From Phaseolus vulgaris (taxonomy: Eukaryota; Streptophyta; Magnoliopsida; Fabales; Fabaceae): DNA of 64,000 bases. Position numbers and translations under genes: made by a program. The stretch covers positions 30,668,698-30,732,697 of the forward strand of contig NC_023755.2 of assembly GCF_000499845.2 (NCBI RefSeq). Direction: 5' to 3'. This document shows, one piece after another, positions 55,347 through 64,000 of the stretch. Each line of letters starts with the position of its first letter. Position 1 is the first letter of the stretch. The notes under the pieces are model-generated. The model worked only from the letters and a program-made list of their open reading frames with translations, ran no database searches and was not told the origin of the DNA.

Positions 55347-57517
55347 CTATTCCTTCAGCTCCTTGTTCTGCTGCTCCAGCTCTTCAACTTGCTTCTTCAG
55401 TTTTTCGTTGGTTTCTTGAGCCTGGAGAAGGTCTTCAGCAACCTTCTTGGATTCTACCTGCACTTGGCCCAATTCAGCAGCGATCTTCCCCTTCTCTTTG
55501 TTGGCTTCGGCAAGCTCAGCCATGGCGTCGTCCCTCGCCTTTTCCACCTTTCCCAGGAAGATCTCCCGATCAGCTGACCTCTGCTCCAGTTTCTTCACCT
55601 TGGCGGCGTCAGTTTTTATTGAGGCCTCTAGGTCAGCCACCTTAACGCGATAAGGTACAATCTTGCTCTCCAGCTCAATTTTCTCTTGGGCCAGTAGCTG
55701 CACCTTGTGGCGTAGATCGGTGGCCTCCTTGCGCGCCAACCAGAGCTCGGTGCTCATCGCATCTTCTACTCGGGAGTGTTCAACCTCCGCGAGTGTCAGA
55801 TTGAAGGACAACTTCTCCACCTCAACCCTCATAGTGCTATTCTCAGTTCGAAGGTTGAAGAGGTCGTCCTGGAGCTTCCTGGTGGAGCTCTCCACAGCTC
55901 TAGAGATAATGGAGGGGAAGTCTTCTGCCATCATCTTCAGTTTAGCAGAGAAAGGCTCCCACATCCTCTTAACCTCAATGGAGAGACCTGCCTGTGGAGG
56001 CGCCGGTTGGGCCTGTTGTTGGCTCTCGCCGCCACCTTCTTTAGTTGGTTGATCCGCAGGTGCTTCTTGGCGAGGTGGCGACGTCGGGGATTCAGTAATT
56101 AGAATTGGAGAGTCATGAGCAACTTCATCCCCGATTGGAGCAACGTCTGCGGCTGAGGCATTTGAAGGAGGACCCCCTCCAGCTGTTGCACAAGGAGTGG
56201 AGGCGCTCGGGGGGTCCTCCATGAAGTTTGGCTCGGGGGCCTCAACCGCAGGTGGCGCAGATGCCAATGGAATGGCTTGGACTGGTGAAGCAGGAGCTGG
56301 TGGAGGTGGCAATGATGGAGGAGGAGCAGGCGTAGACGGCGGTGTTGATGTTGGAAGAGGGGGCGGAGCAGGTGGAGAAGAAGGTGCCACCCTCTTCCTC
56401 TTCGTGACAAGGCCATCTTCGGTTACCTCGTCGTCTTCCTCTTCCTCCTCATGGACTACTTGGGGAGCTTTCCTCTTGGGTTTCCTGAGGACAAGCTTCT
56501 TGCGTTGGGCGGCGGGTTGGACATCGGGAGGTGTGGGGCCCTTGGGTGGCGATCGGCCCTGTGCGGGAAGGTGATGTTGGCGTCCGCCACACTCTTCTAG
56601 AAGAAACAGAGATCTCTGTCCAAAGCGCCCATGCTATCAGGACTTCTGGGTCTCCTGAAGCAGCTTTTGGACTCTTTGTTCCCCTTGTTTACCCAGTACA
56701 AGGGGAAACCGTCGAGCAAGGAAGCGTCCTTGTCGTTGGGGCGTATCTGGACGAACTTGCCCTTCCAGTCTTTATAGGATTGCTGGAAGATGGAGAGAAT
56801 CGACCTCCCAGCAATCCCGTTCAAGCTAACCCACAGGCGATCTCCTGGGTGCTTGGCTTCAAAAAGGAACAAGAAGACATCCACCGATGCTGGAAATCCC
56901 AGGTGGTCGCACATGACTTGGAATGCCCGCACAAACGCCCAACTGTTGGGATGAAGCTGGGCGGCGGCGATGTTGAGCTCGGTGAGAAGCTCCCTCTCAA
57001 AGCGAGTGATGGGAAACCTGAGTTTCACCTTCTTGAACAAGGTTGTGTAGATGAAACAGAAGGGTCCACCGTTGTTTGCCTTGTCGTCAGCGCAAACTGG
57101 CAGGCCAGGGGGGCAAGGTAGCACTGTCATCTTATCGTCGTGCTCCTTGTGGAATGATTGGTGAGGCTCATCCCCCTTCGTCAATCGCAGAACTGCCCCA
57201 GCAGTGTTCACAGAAGATGTTTCCCCCAACAGGGTCGAGTTGGCCTAGGGATATAGTTTTTTGAAGTCTGGTGGGGGGACGGAGGCTCCTCCGGTGACAG
57301 GCGGAGTAGCCTGGGCCAGGTTGGGGCGGGAAGGTGCAGGCCTCTCAGCCTGAGAAGACGAAGTGCCGCGTGCTCGCGGTGGGTCGTGTGCTTGTGAGGA
57401 GGGGTTTCGTGATGAAGGAGGAGGATTTGGGGTGATCTTTGAGCGAGTCATTGTTGAAGCTGCAAAGGAAGAAGAAAAGGAAAAATGATCAGGGTTCGCA
57501 GAGGTTGACTCGATCAT
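55347..57517 (-). pseudogene. antisense ORF of element C (gypsy-type transposon domain plus coiled coil)
   Basis: Runs opposite to gag-pol. Start MIESTSANPDHFSFSSSFAA at 57517 (Ser/Pro-rich), TAG at 57245, then the same frame to 56597: FCFIYTTLFKKVKLRFPITR, LLTELNIAAAQLHPNSWAFV, VFLFLFEAKHPGDRLWVSLN. I recall this as the Pfam putative gypsy type transposon domain (PF04195). After a stop at 56597 and a frameshift near 56560 come basic KKLVLRKPKRKAP and TKRKRV (nuclear-signal-like), an acidic run, a Pro/Ala-rich stretch and a coiled coil (VEKLSFNLTLAEVEHSRVED; LGKVEKARDDAMAELAEANK) to 55347. Function unknown. Confidence 0.75.
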
Positions 57518-57681
57518 GGGAGAAGGGTGAAAAACGAACGTAGGTTCGTTGCAACGATTGACGATGCCCTAAGTTACGAGAAAGGAGAAATGGAAAAGAC
57601 AACCCACAACGTATGCACCAGATAGTTAAAGGATGATGTGAATCGGTTAAAATGCAGGAAAAACCACCAGAAGAAGGAAAG

Positions 57682-58690
57682 TGATGAGAATCAAATAAAG
57701 GAGGCTTTTATTAATGGAGGAAGAGGACATCCACCCTCACATTTGAAGTTCTTCCTTCTAGTCTTCTCAAAATTAAAAGAAGAAATAAAATAAAGATGAG
57801 GCCCAAGCCCAAAGCCCAAGCCCAAGCCCAAGAAGGCCAAAGCCCAAAGAGCCCAAGTCCATCCCATGAGGGGCAAGGCCAAGCTTTGAAATACTCTTGT
57901 ATAGTTTTAGGAGGTTTGGTTATTAAATAAAGGTGTGTGAAAATGTAAAATAAAGTCACATTGTCCATGTGACTTAGGAGAGTGGTGTAGGTGTAGTTTT
58001 TGGGAGGTGTCATAGTAGAAAAAGGTCACACCTCCCATGTGACTTGTTTTTGGTGGGAATTTCAAATGAGTTTATTTGAAATTTCCCACCTATTTTTCAG
58101 CACCTTAGGCTATAAATAGAGGTGCTTCCTTTGTAAAATTCAGATTTGAATTTTATCTAAAGAAACTATACTCAAAATTGGAGTGAGCATTTGGAGAGCT
58201 TTGAGCTTCTTCTCTAGTCTTATCTTGAAGGACCATGGTTTCCTCAAGTGGCGGCTTCCACACTCATCTAGGAGCATCCATTCTTCTAGTGGCGTGATCA
58301 TCCAACCATTCCTCCATCTTCATGAGCATTCTCTTCTCCTTCCTTTCTTCTTCTTCAATTTGTTCTTATTGCCTTGAGTTTTGAGTTGTTTTTGTTTCGG
58401 TTCCTTTAATTTTCCAGCACCTATTTTCTGTTTAGTTTTTAAATTCTGTTCGGTTCTTTTGTTTTGAAGTTCAATTCTGTTCGGTTTGTTCTTTTCCTTC
58501 TCCTTTGTTGATTCAATTTGACAATATTTGGTTCATCCAAATGAGTTTGGGATTTGGTACTTGTTTTGGTGAGTTCTTGATCTTAGAACTATGATCCAAC
58601 TTCTAAGAAAGTGCCTCTACATTTTCCAGCTCAAGGTGATTCCTCAAAGTGTCAAGAATCTTGTTCTATGTGGCTATTGGAATCACATCA
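57682..58690 (+). repeat. 5' LTR of element H
   Basis: TGATGAGAATCAAATAAAGG to GGAATCACATCA. Includes CAAGCCCAAGCCC microsatellite near 57800-57835 and TATAAATAGAGG (TATA box) at about 58112-58123. Confidence 0.96.
58112..58123 (+). promoter_or_regulatory. TATA box in H LTR
   Basis: CTATAAATAGAGG, a strong plant TATA consensus, about 570 bases before the LTR end; repeated in the 3' LTR near 61788. Confidence 0.7.
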
Positions 58691-58692
58691 TG

Positions 58693-58706
58693 TGGTATCA
58701 TGAGTC
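58693..58706 (+). promoter_or_regulatory. primer binding site of element H (initiator tRNA-Met)
   Basis: TGGTATCATGAGTC two bases after the LTR; resembles TGGTATCAGAGC with one inserted T. Confidence 0.75.
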
Positions 58707-60035
58707 TTAGGTTCATTCTTGTTTAATTGTTGAGTTGTGTGCACTTTATTTCAAGAGCTCTTTAATTTTTCTTGCAATTTAAGTTTCTGTTTTAGAATTT
58801 TAATTGAGTTTTCTTGCTGTTTTTCTTTTGCTCCAAGTGTTTGTGGAAAGGTTTACGGCACTCATAATTCTTATGAGTATGGTTGCTCTTTTGGAATGGC
58901 ATTATCCTTCCTAGAGTATACCTTAAGCTTCCTTTCACTTGTTACAATTTGTGTTGTGTCTTTTAATTTTTGAATCATGTCAAGTTTTGTCTTAGTCATG
59001 TTATTCCATATATGTCATTACTTCTAGTAGTACTTTTATTGTTTTGATTGTTTCTTGCTTTGGTGTCATATAATTTTCTGAATTGATGTTGATCCTTTGT
59101 GCATTTTCTTTTTAGAATTGAGTTCATACTTGTATTCTAGACCTATACAAGTTCCACTACATCATTTTCTATTATGTCTTTGCTAGTTCATCATTCTGTT
59201 TTTTATTCCTATTAGGATTCCTCTGTTTCTGAAAAGAGTGCTTACTGTTTTTCCTTATTGCAACTGATTTACGTACTGTAAAATTCTGAAATTCTGGATT
59301 TGAGATATTCAAAGTGTTAGAAAAGAATAGAAAAAAGAATCATTCAAAAATATGAAGTACACAAAAATGATAAATAAAATAAAAAAAGTGTACATTCCTG
59401 CCGAAAAAAATACGGTAATCTGGCAGTGATTTTAAAAAATTTATTTCTCTCAATTGGCTTACTGTTTTTAATTGATTCCAGTGCCATTATTGAGTTAACA
59501 TCTTGAAGTTTCTGTGGTATAAATTTCATAATCCAGTTCGCTCTACAACGTTCCAGTTAAATCAGTCAATATCAAACACAGTTTGCATAAAAAAAATTTC
59601 CAGTAGCTAAATTTTTTGTTTTCTTCATCTCCTCTAGTGCTTTTCCTTAGGTTTTCTTTTGTGTGCCTACTTTTCTCATTGAGTTCTTTATTTTCTTGAT
59701 TGTCTTTCATTCTTACTCTTTGAGTTTGTCTTACGTATAGTATTCCTTTTGCAATTACCTTTCCTTGCTTATACCTTTTCTTGTTTGTCTTTATTGTTTC
59801 TTTGGTTTTGTGGTGGTTTGCTCTTAAGATTGGTGTGCTTGCTTTGACATATTTCATTTGAGGATTTCAAGGCCTCAAGATCAGATTGGTGCAAGAACAT
59901 TATTTCTTTGAGAGTGATCTCTTTTTTCAGCCTCATTTCACTTCGGCAGTTTCATTGCCAAGCTCACTGTTTTTGCTAATTTTGTTTCTTAACTTGTTTG
60001 CTGTTTTTGTGTGTTTGCTGTTTTTTATTTGCAAA
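58707..60035 (+). other. long leader of element H
   Basis: 1.3 kb, T-rich and AT-rich, with many short ATGs but no conserved ORF. May hold packaging signals; nothing specific recognised. Confidence 0.5.
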
Positions 60036-61469
60036 ATGGCTGGCTATTCAAGTGGTGCATCTTACAAACAGCATTCTCCTTCCAAAGCTTCAGTCCTTGG
60101 TGAAGAAGAACATAGAAGAAGGAGGCATCACCATCATTCTCATGAAGAGAGCTATAACCGTGACCAAAGATATCACCAAGTGTTCAACATTGCTTGTAAA
60201 AAAGTCCCTAGTTTTAATGGTGATAGTGATCCTAATGTGTATTTAGAATGGGAGACTAAGGTTGATCATTATTTTCATGTGTATAAGGTCCAAGATGACC
60301 AAAAACTTAGAATAGTTTCTTTATCCTTTTTGGGCTATGCCAAAGAATGGTGGCATAAAATTGTAATGGACATTATATATCGCAAGAAACCTCCCGTGGT
60401 TTCTTGGAATGCTTTGAAAGAGTGTATGCGCGCGAGGTTTGTTCCTCCTTCTAGGAAGGAACACTTGTTGAAGTTCCAAAGGCTTCCTCAAGGACATAGG
60501 ATGGTAGAAGAATACATTAAAGATTTTGAAACAACTTTGACTAAAATGAATATGCATGCTAATGAAGAGTCAAAGCTAAAATGGTTTGTACGTGGTTTGA
60601 GAAGAGATATTAGAGAAATTGTAGAATTAAATGAGTACTCTTCTTTAAAGAAAGTGTTTCGCCAAGCCATCAAGGTAGAATCCTATCTTTTGAAAACAAC
60701 TTTCAAAAATACTCATGATTATAATTTCTACAACTCTTCTAGGAAGGATGCCAACAAAATGTCTACTCAAAATTGTCCTTCCAATTTTTCCAAACAAACC
60801 ATGTTTCCAAACAAAGTTTCTACTACAAATCTTTCTACTCCTAAGTCACCTACCAAAACTTCAAATATCAAATGTTTTAAATGTTTAGGTTTTGGGCACA
60901 TAGCTCTTCATTGTCCACAAAAGCAAATCTTAAAGATAAACAAGGTAACACAAGACCTAACTCACCCACTTCCCACAAGTCAAAATAAAAAAGACAAAGA
61001 AGAACAAGTTGACATGAGTCTTCTCCTTTCACCTCCAAGGTGTTTTCCTTCCTTATCTTTTTCATTACCCAAGGTTTCTATTTCAACACCATCTTGGTTA
61101 AAAAGTGTTAGGGATGATTTCATACCTCCTAATGGTTTTCACCATTTAAGATGCCTTTTCCCAAAAGATATCATCATTCCCAAACAAATTTTTCCAACTT
61201 GGTCGATTTATAGAACCTCCTTTTCTGAAATCCAATTGTTTACAAAAGATAAGTCATGTTTACATTTTTCTTCCACTTTTAATTGTAAAACTAAACTGAC
61301 TTTGTTATATGCAGGGATTCAGAATTCGTGGACGAATTCTCTCCAACTCGAGGAGTATGATGAGAATCAAATAAAGGAGGCTTTTATTAATGGAGGAAGA
61401 GGACATCCACCCTCACATTTGAAGTTCTTCCTTCTAGTCTTCTCAAAATTAAAAGAAGAAATAAAATAA
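60036..61469 (+). CDS. gag of element H, intact
   Basis: Start chosen at ATG 60036 (MAGYSSGASYKQHSPSKASV). The same frame is open from 59886, but the first 50 codons are hydrophobic leader-like sequence. His/Arg-rich N-terminus, Retrotrans_gag core about residues 55-210 (VYLEWETKVDHYFHVYKVQD, FLGYAKEWWHKI, RFVPPSRKEHLLKFQRLPQG, FVRGLRRDIREIVELNEYSS), zinc knuckle CFKCLGFGHIALHC about residues 278-291. After that come a tail without pol motifs and IQNSWTNSLQLEEYDEN, which resembles the C-terminal end of a Gypsy pol and runs into the 3' LTR, stopping at 61469. So pol was deleted between the knuckle and its last codons. Gag is 477 residues with no internal stop. Confidence 0.85.
   Translation: MAGYSSGASYKQHSPSKASVLGEEEHRRRRHHHHSHEESYNRDQRYHQVFNIACKKVPSFNGDSDPNVYLEWETKVDHYFHVYKVQDDQKLRIVSLSFLGYAKEWWHKIVMDIIYRKKPPVVSWNALKECMRARFVPPSRKEHLLKFQRLPQGHRMVEEYIKDFETTLTKMNMHANEESKLKWFVRGLRRDIREIVELNEYSSLKKVFRQAIKVESYLLKTTFKNTHDYNFYNSSRKDANKMSTQNCPSNFSKQTMFPNKVSTTNLSTPKSPTKTSNIKCFKCLGFGHIALHCPQKQILKINKVTQDLTHPLPTSQNKKDKEEQVDMSLLLSPPRCFPSLSFSLPKVSISTPSWLKSVRDDFIPPNGFHHLRCLFPKDIIIPKQIFPTWSIYRTSFSEIQLFTKDKSCLHFSSTFNCKTKLTLLYAGIQNSWTNSLQLEEYDENQIKEAFINGGRGHPPSHLKFFLLVFSKLKEEIK
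61345..61357 (+). promoter_or_regulatory. probable polypurine tract of element H
   Basis: ACTCGAGGAGTA directly before the 3' LTR; short and imperfect, so tentative. Confidence 0.5.
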
Positions 61470-62366
61470 AGATGAGGCCCAAGCCCAAAGCCCAAGCCCA
61501 AGCCCAAGAAGGCCAAAGCCCAAAGAGCCCAAGTCCATCCCATGAGGGGCAAGGCCAAGCTTTGAAATACTCTTGTATAGTTTTAGGAGGTTTGGTTATT
61601 AAATAAAGGTGTGTGAAAATGTAAAATAAAGTCACATTGTCCATGTGACTTAGGAGAGTGGTGTAGGTGTAGTTTTTGGGAGGTGTCATAGTAGAAAAAG
61701 GTCACACCTCCCATGTGACTTGTTTTTGGTGGGAATTTCAAATGAGTTTATTTGAAATTTCCCACCTATTTTTCAGCACCTTAGGCTATAAATAGAGGTG
61801 CTTCCTTTGTAAAATTCAGATTTGAATTTTATCTAAAGAAACTATACTCAAAATTGGAGTGAGCATTTGGAGAGCTTTGAGCTTCTTCTCTAGTCTTATC
61901 TTGAAGGACCATGGTTTCCTCAAGTGGCGGCTTCCACACTCATCTAGGAGCATCCATTCTTCTAGTGGCGTGATCATCCAACCATTCCTCCATCTTCATG
62001 AGCATTCTCTTCTCCTTCCTTTCTTCTTCTTCAATTTGTTCTTATTGCCTTGAGTTTTGAGTTGTTTTTGTTTCGGTTCCTTTAATTTTCCAGCACCTAT
62101 TTTCTGTTTAGTTTTTAAATTCTGTTCGGTTCTTTTGTTTTGAAGTTCAATTCTGTTCGGTTTGTTCTTTTCCTTCTCCTTTGTTGATTCAATTTGACAA
62201 TATTTGGTTCATCCAAATGAGTTTGGGATTTGGTACTTGTTTTGGTGAGTTCTTGATCTTAGAACTATGATCCAACTTCTAAGAAAGTGCCTCTACATTT
62301 TCCAGCTCAAGGTGATTCCTCAAAGTGTCAAGAATCTTGTTCTATGTGGCTATTGGAATCACATCA
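61358..62366 (+). repeat. 3' LTR of element H
   Basis: Same length and apparently identical to the 5' LTR. Confidence 0.96.
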
Positions 62367-62371
62367 GAAAG

Positions 62372-62737
62372 GAAGTACCTTTTTATGATCAGAAAGGCGA
62401 TGAAGAATGTTGGTGATTCAGAATGTTGAAGAACGCTGAGAGCTTTTTTCACAGAAGAGAGTTGAAGCGTTTGAGGATACGAAGAAAAGTGATGGAACAG
62501 TGGAGCGAAAATGGGTTTAAGGGTTTTTCGAAATGGGTTTGGGAAGCGCAAACGTTAACTGAAGGTAACCGTTGATGAAGCCACGTGTCGAGCGATGGGT
62601 GAGGGGTTTGGTGGAGCGCCAGAGAAGCAGAAAGTACAACCGCTTGAAATTCTGCGCCAGTGCCACGTAGACCGGTATTGACGTGACTCTTTTAGTCTTT
62701 TCGCTGGACAAGTCTTCGCTTAAGACTGGGGGGCTTG
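62372..62737 (-). promoter_or_regulatory. possible promoter/leader of the antisense ORF, and purine tract of C
   Basis: With element H removed, this lies directly upstream of the antisense ORF (57518-57681 continues it). On the minus strand it has CACGTGG near 62580 and a CT-rich leader-like stretch. The plus-strand purine tract GACTGGGGGGCTTG at 62724-62737 borders the 3' LTR. Promoter role is inference. Confidence 0.45.
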
Positions 62738-63557
62738 TGTACCGCCCTGGTAGTCGGAAGTGGTGACGTGGCATCAAGCTACGGTATCGGCGTGTTGACA
62801 AGACGCCAGGTTGGCAGAAGGGAAAGAAGTCGGGGGGCTCGTGAAGTCGCCAGTTATTAAGTTGGCGTGTTCTGATCTCCAGCATACTAGAATCGGCGAT
62901 CACCGGGTTAAAGATGAAGTCGCCAGATGTAAACTCAGGCAACCTAGTGATTGGAGATCGCAAAAGCAAGCACATCGCCAGAGATGAAGGTGGTGCAGAT
63001 TATGAAGGCGGCCGGCGAGACCACAGGGAAGGTGTACAAAGGCACCCTAACTCGCCAGTTCCAGTAGAGATCGCACTCCCAAGTTAGCTATGCACTGGGC
63101 AGTACCATGCATAAGTAACTTAGCCAAAAGAGAGTCAGAAGCAGCGCCCAAGTCAAGGAGGCTCCAGATGATGGCACGTGTACGATTGGATGCGAGCCAC
63201 GTGTCCAGGTCTGTAACTGCCAGGAGAGAGAAAGTGACTAGGTATAAAAGGGTTTCCCAACGAACTTTCGAGGTACGCACGTTCAGATTATACTCTTTAC
63301 GCTTGCGAGTTCTTGAGCATACTGTGAGAGAGAACATTGCATGGTTCCTTGAGAGTTCTTGAGTGTTATTGCTCTTAGTATTTGGTGGTTCGGTCACTGA
63401 CTTGGGCGTTGGAGTGCGATCGGCCGCAGCGGCGCCGCTCTGTTCTTTTGCAGGTTCTTGAGGTGGATCTTGGCGGAGGACGGAGGTTGAAGCGGTGCAC
63501 ACGTCGATCCAAGTTTGACGAGGCAAGTTCCAACGTTCTGGTCAACAGGCAGGATCA
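62738..63557 (+). repeat. 3' LTR of element C
   Basis: Same length as the 5' LTR. CACGTG at 63175-63180 and 63198-63203, TATAAAAG near 63243. Confidence 0.95.
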
Positions 63558-64000
63558 ATCTCAAACAAGTTTTATCTCACAAGATTAGTTAGAAATACTA
63601 AAATATAAACCCAAAAAAAAATTTAACTATAAATAGAACGTATAAAACCAAGATACATCAGAACATATCGGGTGCTCTAGTTAGACGGATACTCATCGCT
63701 TTTCCTGTATGAAATTATATATTATGACTTTTCAATCAGTAAAGTAAGATGAGTTTGTGAAATATACTTATTTAGTACATATACATGCATATTACGCATC
63801 ATATTATCTCAAATCCTAAGCCACGAAATAATGTATAAAAAAATAGTACGTAAGAAAATGGTTTCTTATTTTTGTGTGTTTACATCACTTCATATATAGG
63901 AAAAATATGGAAGTCTATAGAGACTTTCTCTCCAAATTATAAGTTAATTATGTGTTGATCCACTAATTATGGGATTCTATCATTATCAAGTTAATTACGT
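63558..64000. other. AT-rich flank after element C, nothing recognised
   Basis: Begins with the ATCTC duplication. No ORF above background, no repeat shared with the rest of the window. Confidence 0.6.

Larger units (their letters stand above)
57682..62366 (+). mobile_element. gag-only Ty3/Gypsy element H, recent insertion in C
   Basis: LTRs 57682-58690 and 61358-62366 (1009 bp each, no difference seen by eye), perfect GAAAG duplication (57677-57681 and 62367-62371), initiator tRNA-Met type primer site, an intact gag frame, and no protease, RT, RNase H or integrase. Total 4685 bp. Related solo LTR at 8403-9424. Confidence 0.96.
47185..63557 (+). mobile_element. complete Tat-lineage Ty3/Gypsy element C
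   Basis: LTRs 47185-48004 and 62738-63557 (820 bp each), perfect ATCTC duplication (47180-47184 and 63558-63562), tRNA-Lys primer site, gag-pol, tandem-repeat 3' region, antisense ORF and purine tract. The span is 16.4 kb, or about 11.7 kb after removing element H. By-eye LTR differences number about 15 in 820. Closely related to element A. Confidence 0.96.

Noticed and set aside
59886..60035. N-terminal hydrophobic extension of H gag as a signal or membrane segment
   Set aside because: Gag starts naturally at MAGYSSG; the extension is T-rich leader translated by chance.
1..64000. tRNA, rRNA or other RNA genes
   Set aside because: Only tRNA-complementary primer sites were found; no complete cloverleaf or rRNA segment was recognised.

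Overview
The window is a transposable-element-rich stretch of a plant nuclear genome. Ty3/Gypsy elements of the Tat lineage (tRNA-Lys primer sites, a second RNase H, antisense 3' ORFs), Ty1/Copia elements of the SIRE/Maximus type, a Mutator-like element with a plant mobile domain gene, and a CACTA-like remnant all point to a dicot, most likely a legume of the bean/cowpea type (species is inference). I see no intact single-copy host gene. The only host-gene material is three broken 5' pieces of an HCT-like BAHD acyltransferase gene.

Left half, 1-34035: a matryoshka of retroelements that can be ordered by where reading frames resume and by 5-bp target duplications. An old Copia element J (integrase to RNase H, 31283-33900, + strand) was interrupted by a SIRE-like Copia element D (22576-26396 plus 31174-about 31282). 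D received the Tat element B (minus strand, 6761-22575) in its gag and the Tat gag-protease element G (26397-31168, TSD GTTTG) in its 3' LTR. B in turn holds Tat element A (1-6760, running off the left edge), a solo LTR (8403-9424, TSD ACAAG) and SIRE-like element E (11751-18742, TSD CTCCT). E holds a truncated Tat element F (13203-17041). The deepest chain is J > D > B > E > F.

Middle, 34080-47184: a Copia gag remnant, a decayed CACTA-type gene with a Ulp1-like protease domain (about 34990-37000, minus), a solo SIRE-type LTR (37974-39053), and an HCT-like locus broken by a 4.5-kb Mutator-like element (about 40758-45215) and two solo LTRs of the G family (39168-40395, TSD ACGAT; 45456-46674, TSD GTTAT). 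The Mutator-like element carries a plant mobile domain gene on the minus strand and the C-terminal end of a MURA transposase on the plus strand.

Right, 47185-63557: a structurally complete Tat element C with both LTRs and TSD ATCTC. It has gag-pol on the plus strand, a tandem-repeat 3' region and a large antisense ORF. A gag-only Gypsy element H (57682-62366, TSD GAAAG) sits in its 3' region; H has two LTRs that look identical by eye, so it is probably the youngest insertion here. The last 440 bases hold no recognisable gene.

The coding regions do not form a host pathway. They work as retroelement modules: gag builds the particle, protease matures it, RT and RNases H copy RNA primed by tRNA, and integrase inserts the DNA. 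G, H and F lack most of pol and could only move with help from relatives. Domain and family names are from recognition of motifs without a database search; LTR divergences are by-eye counts.
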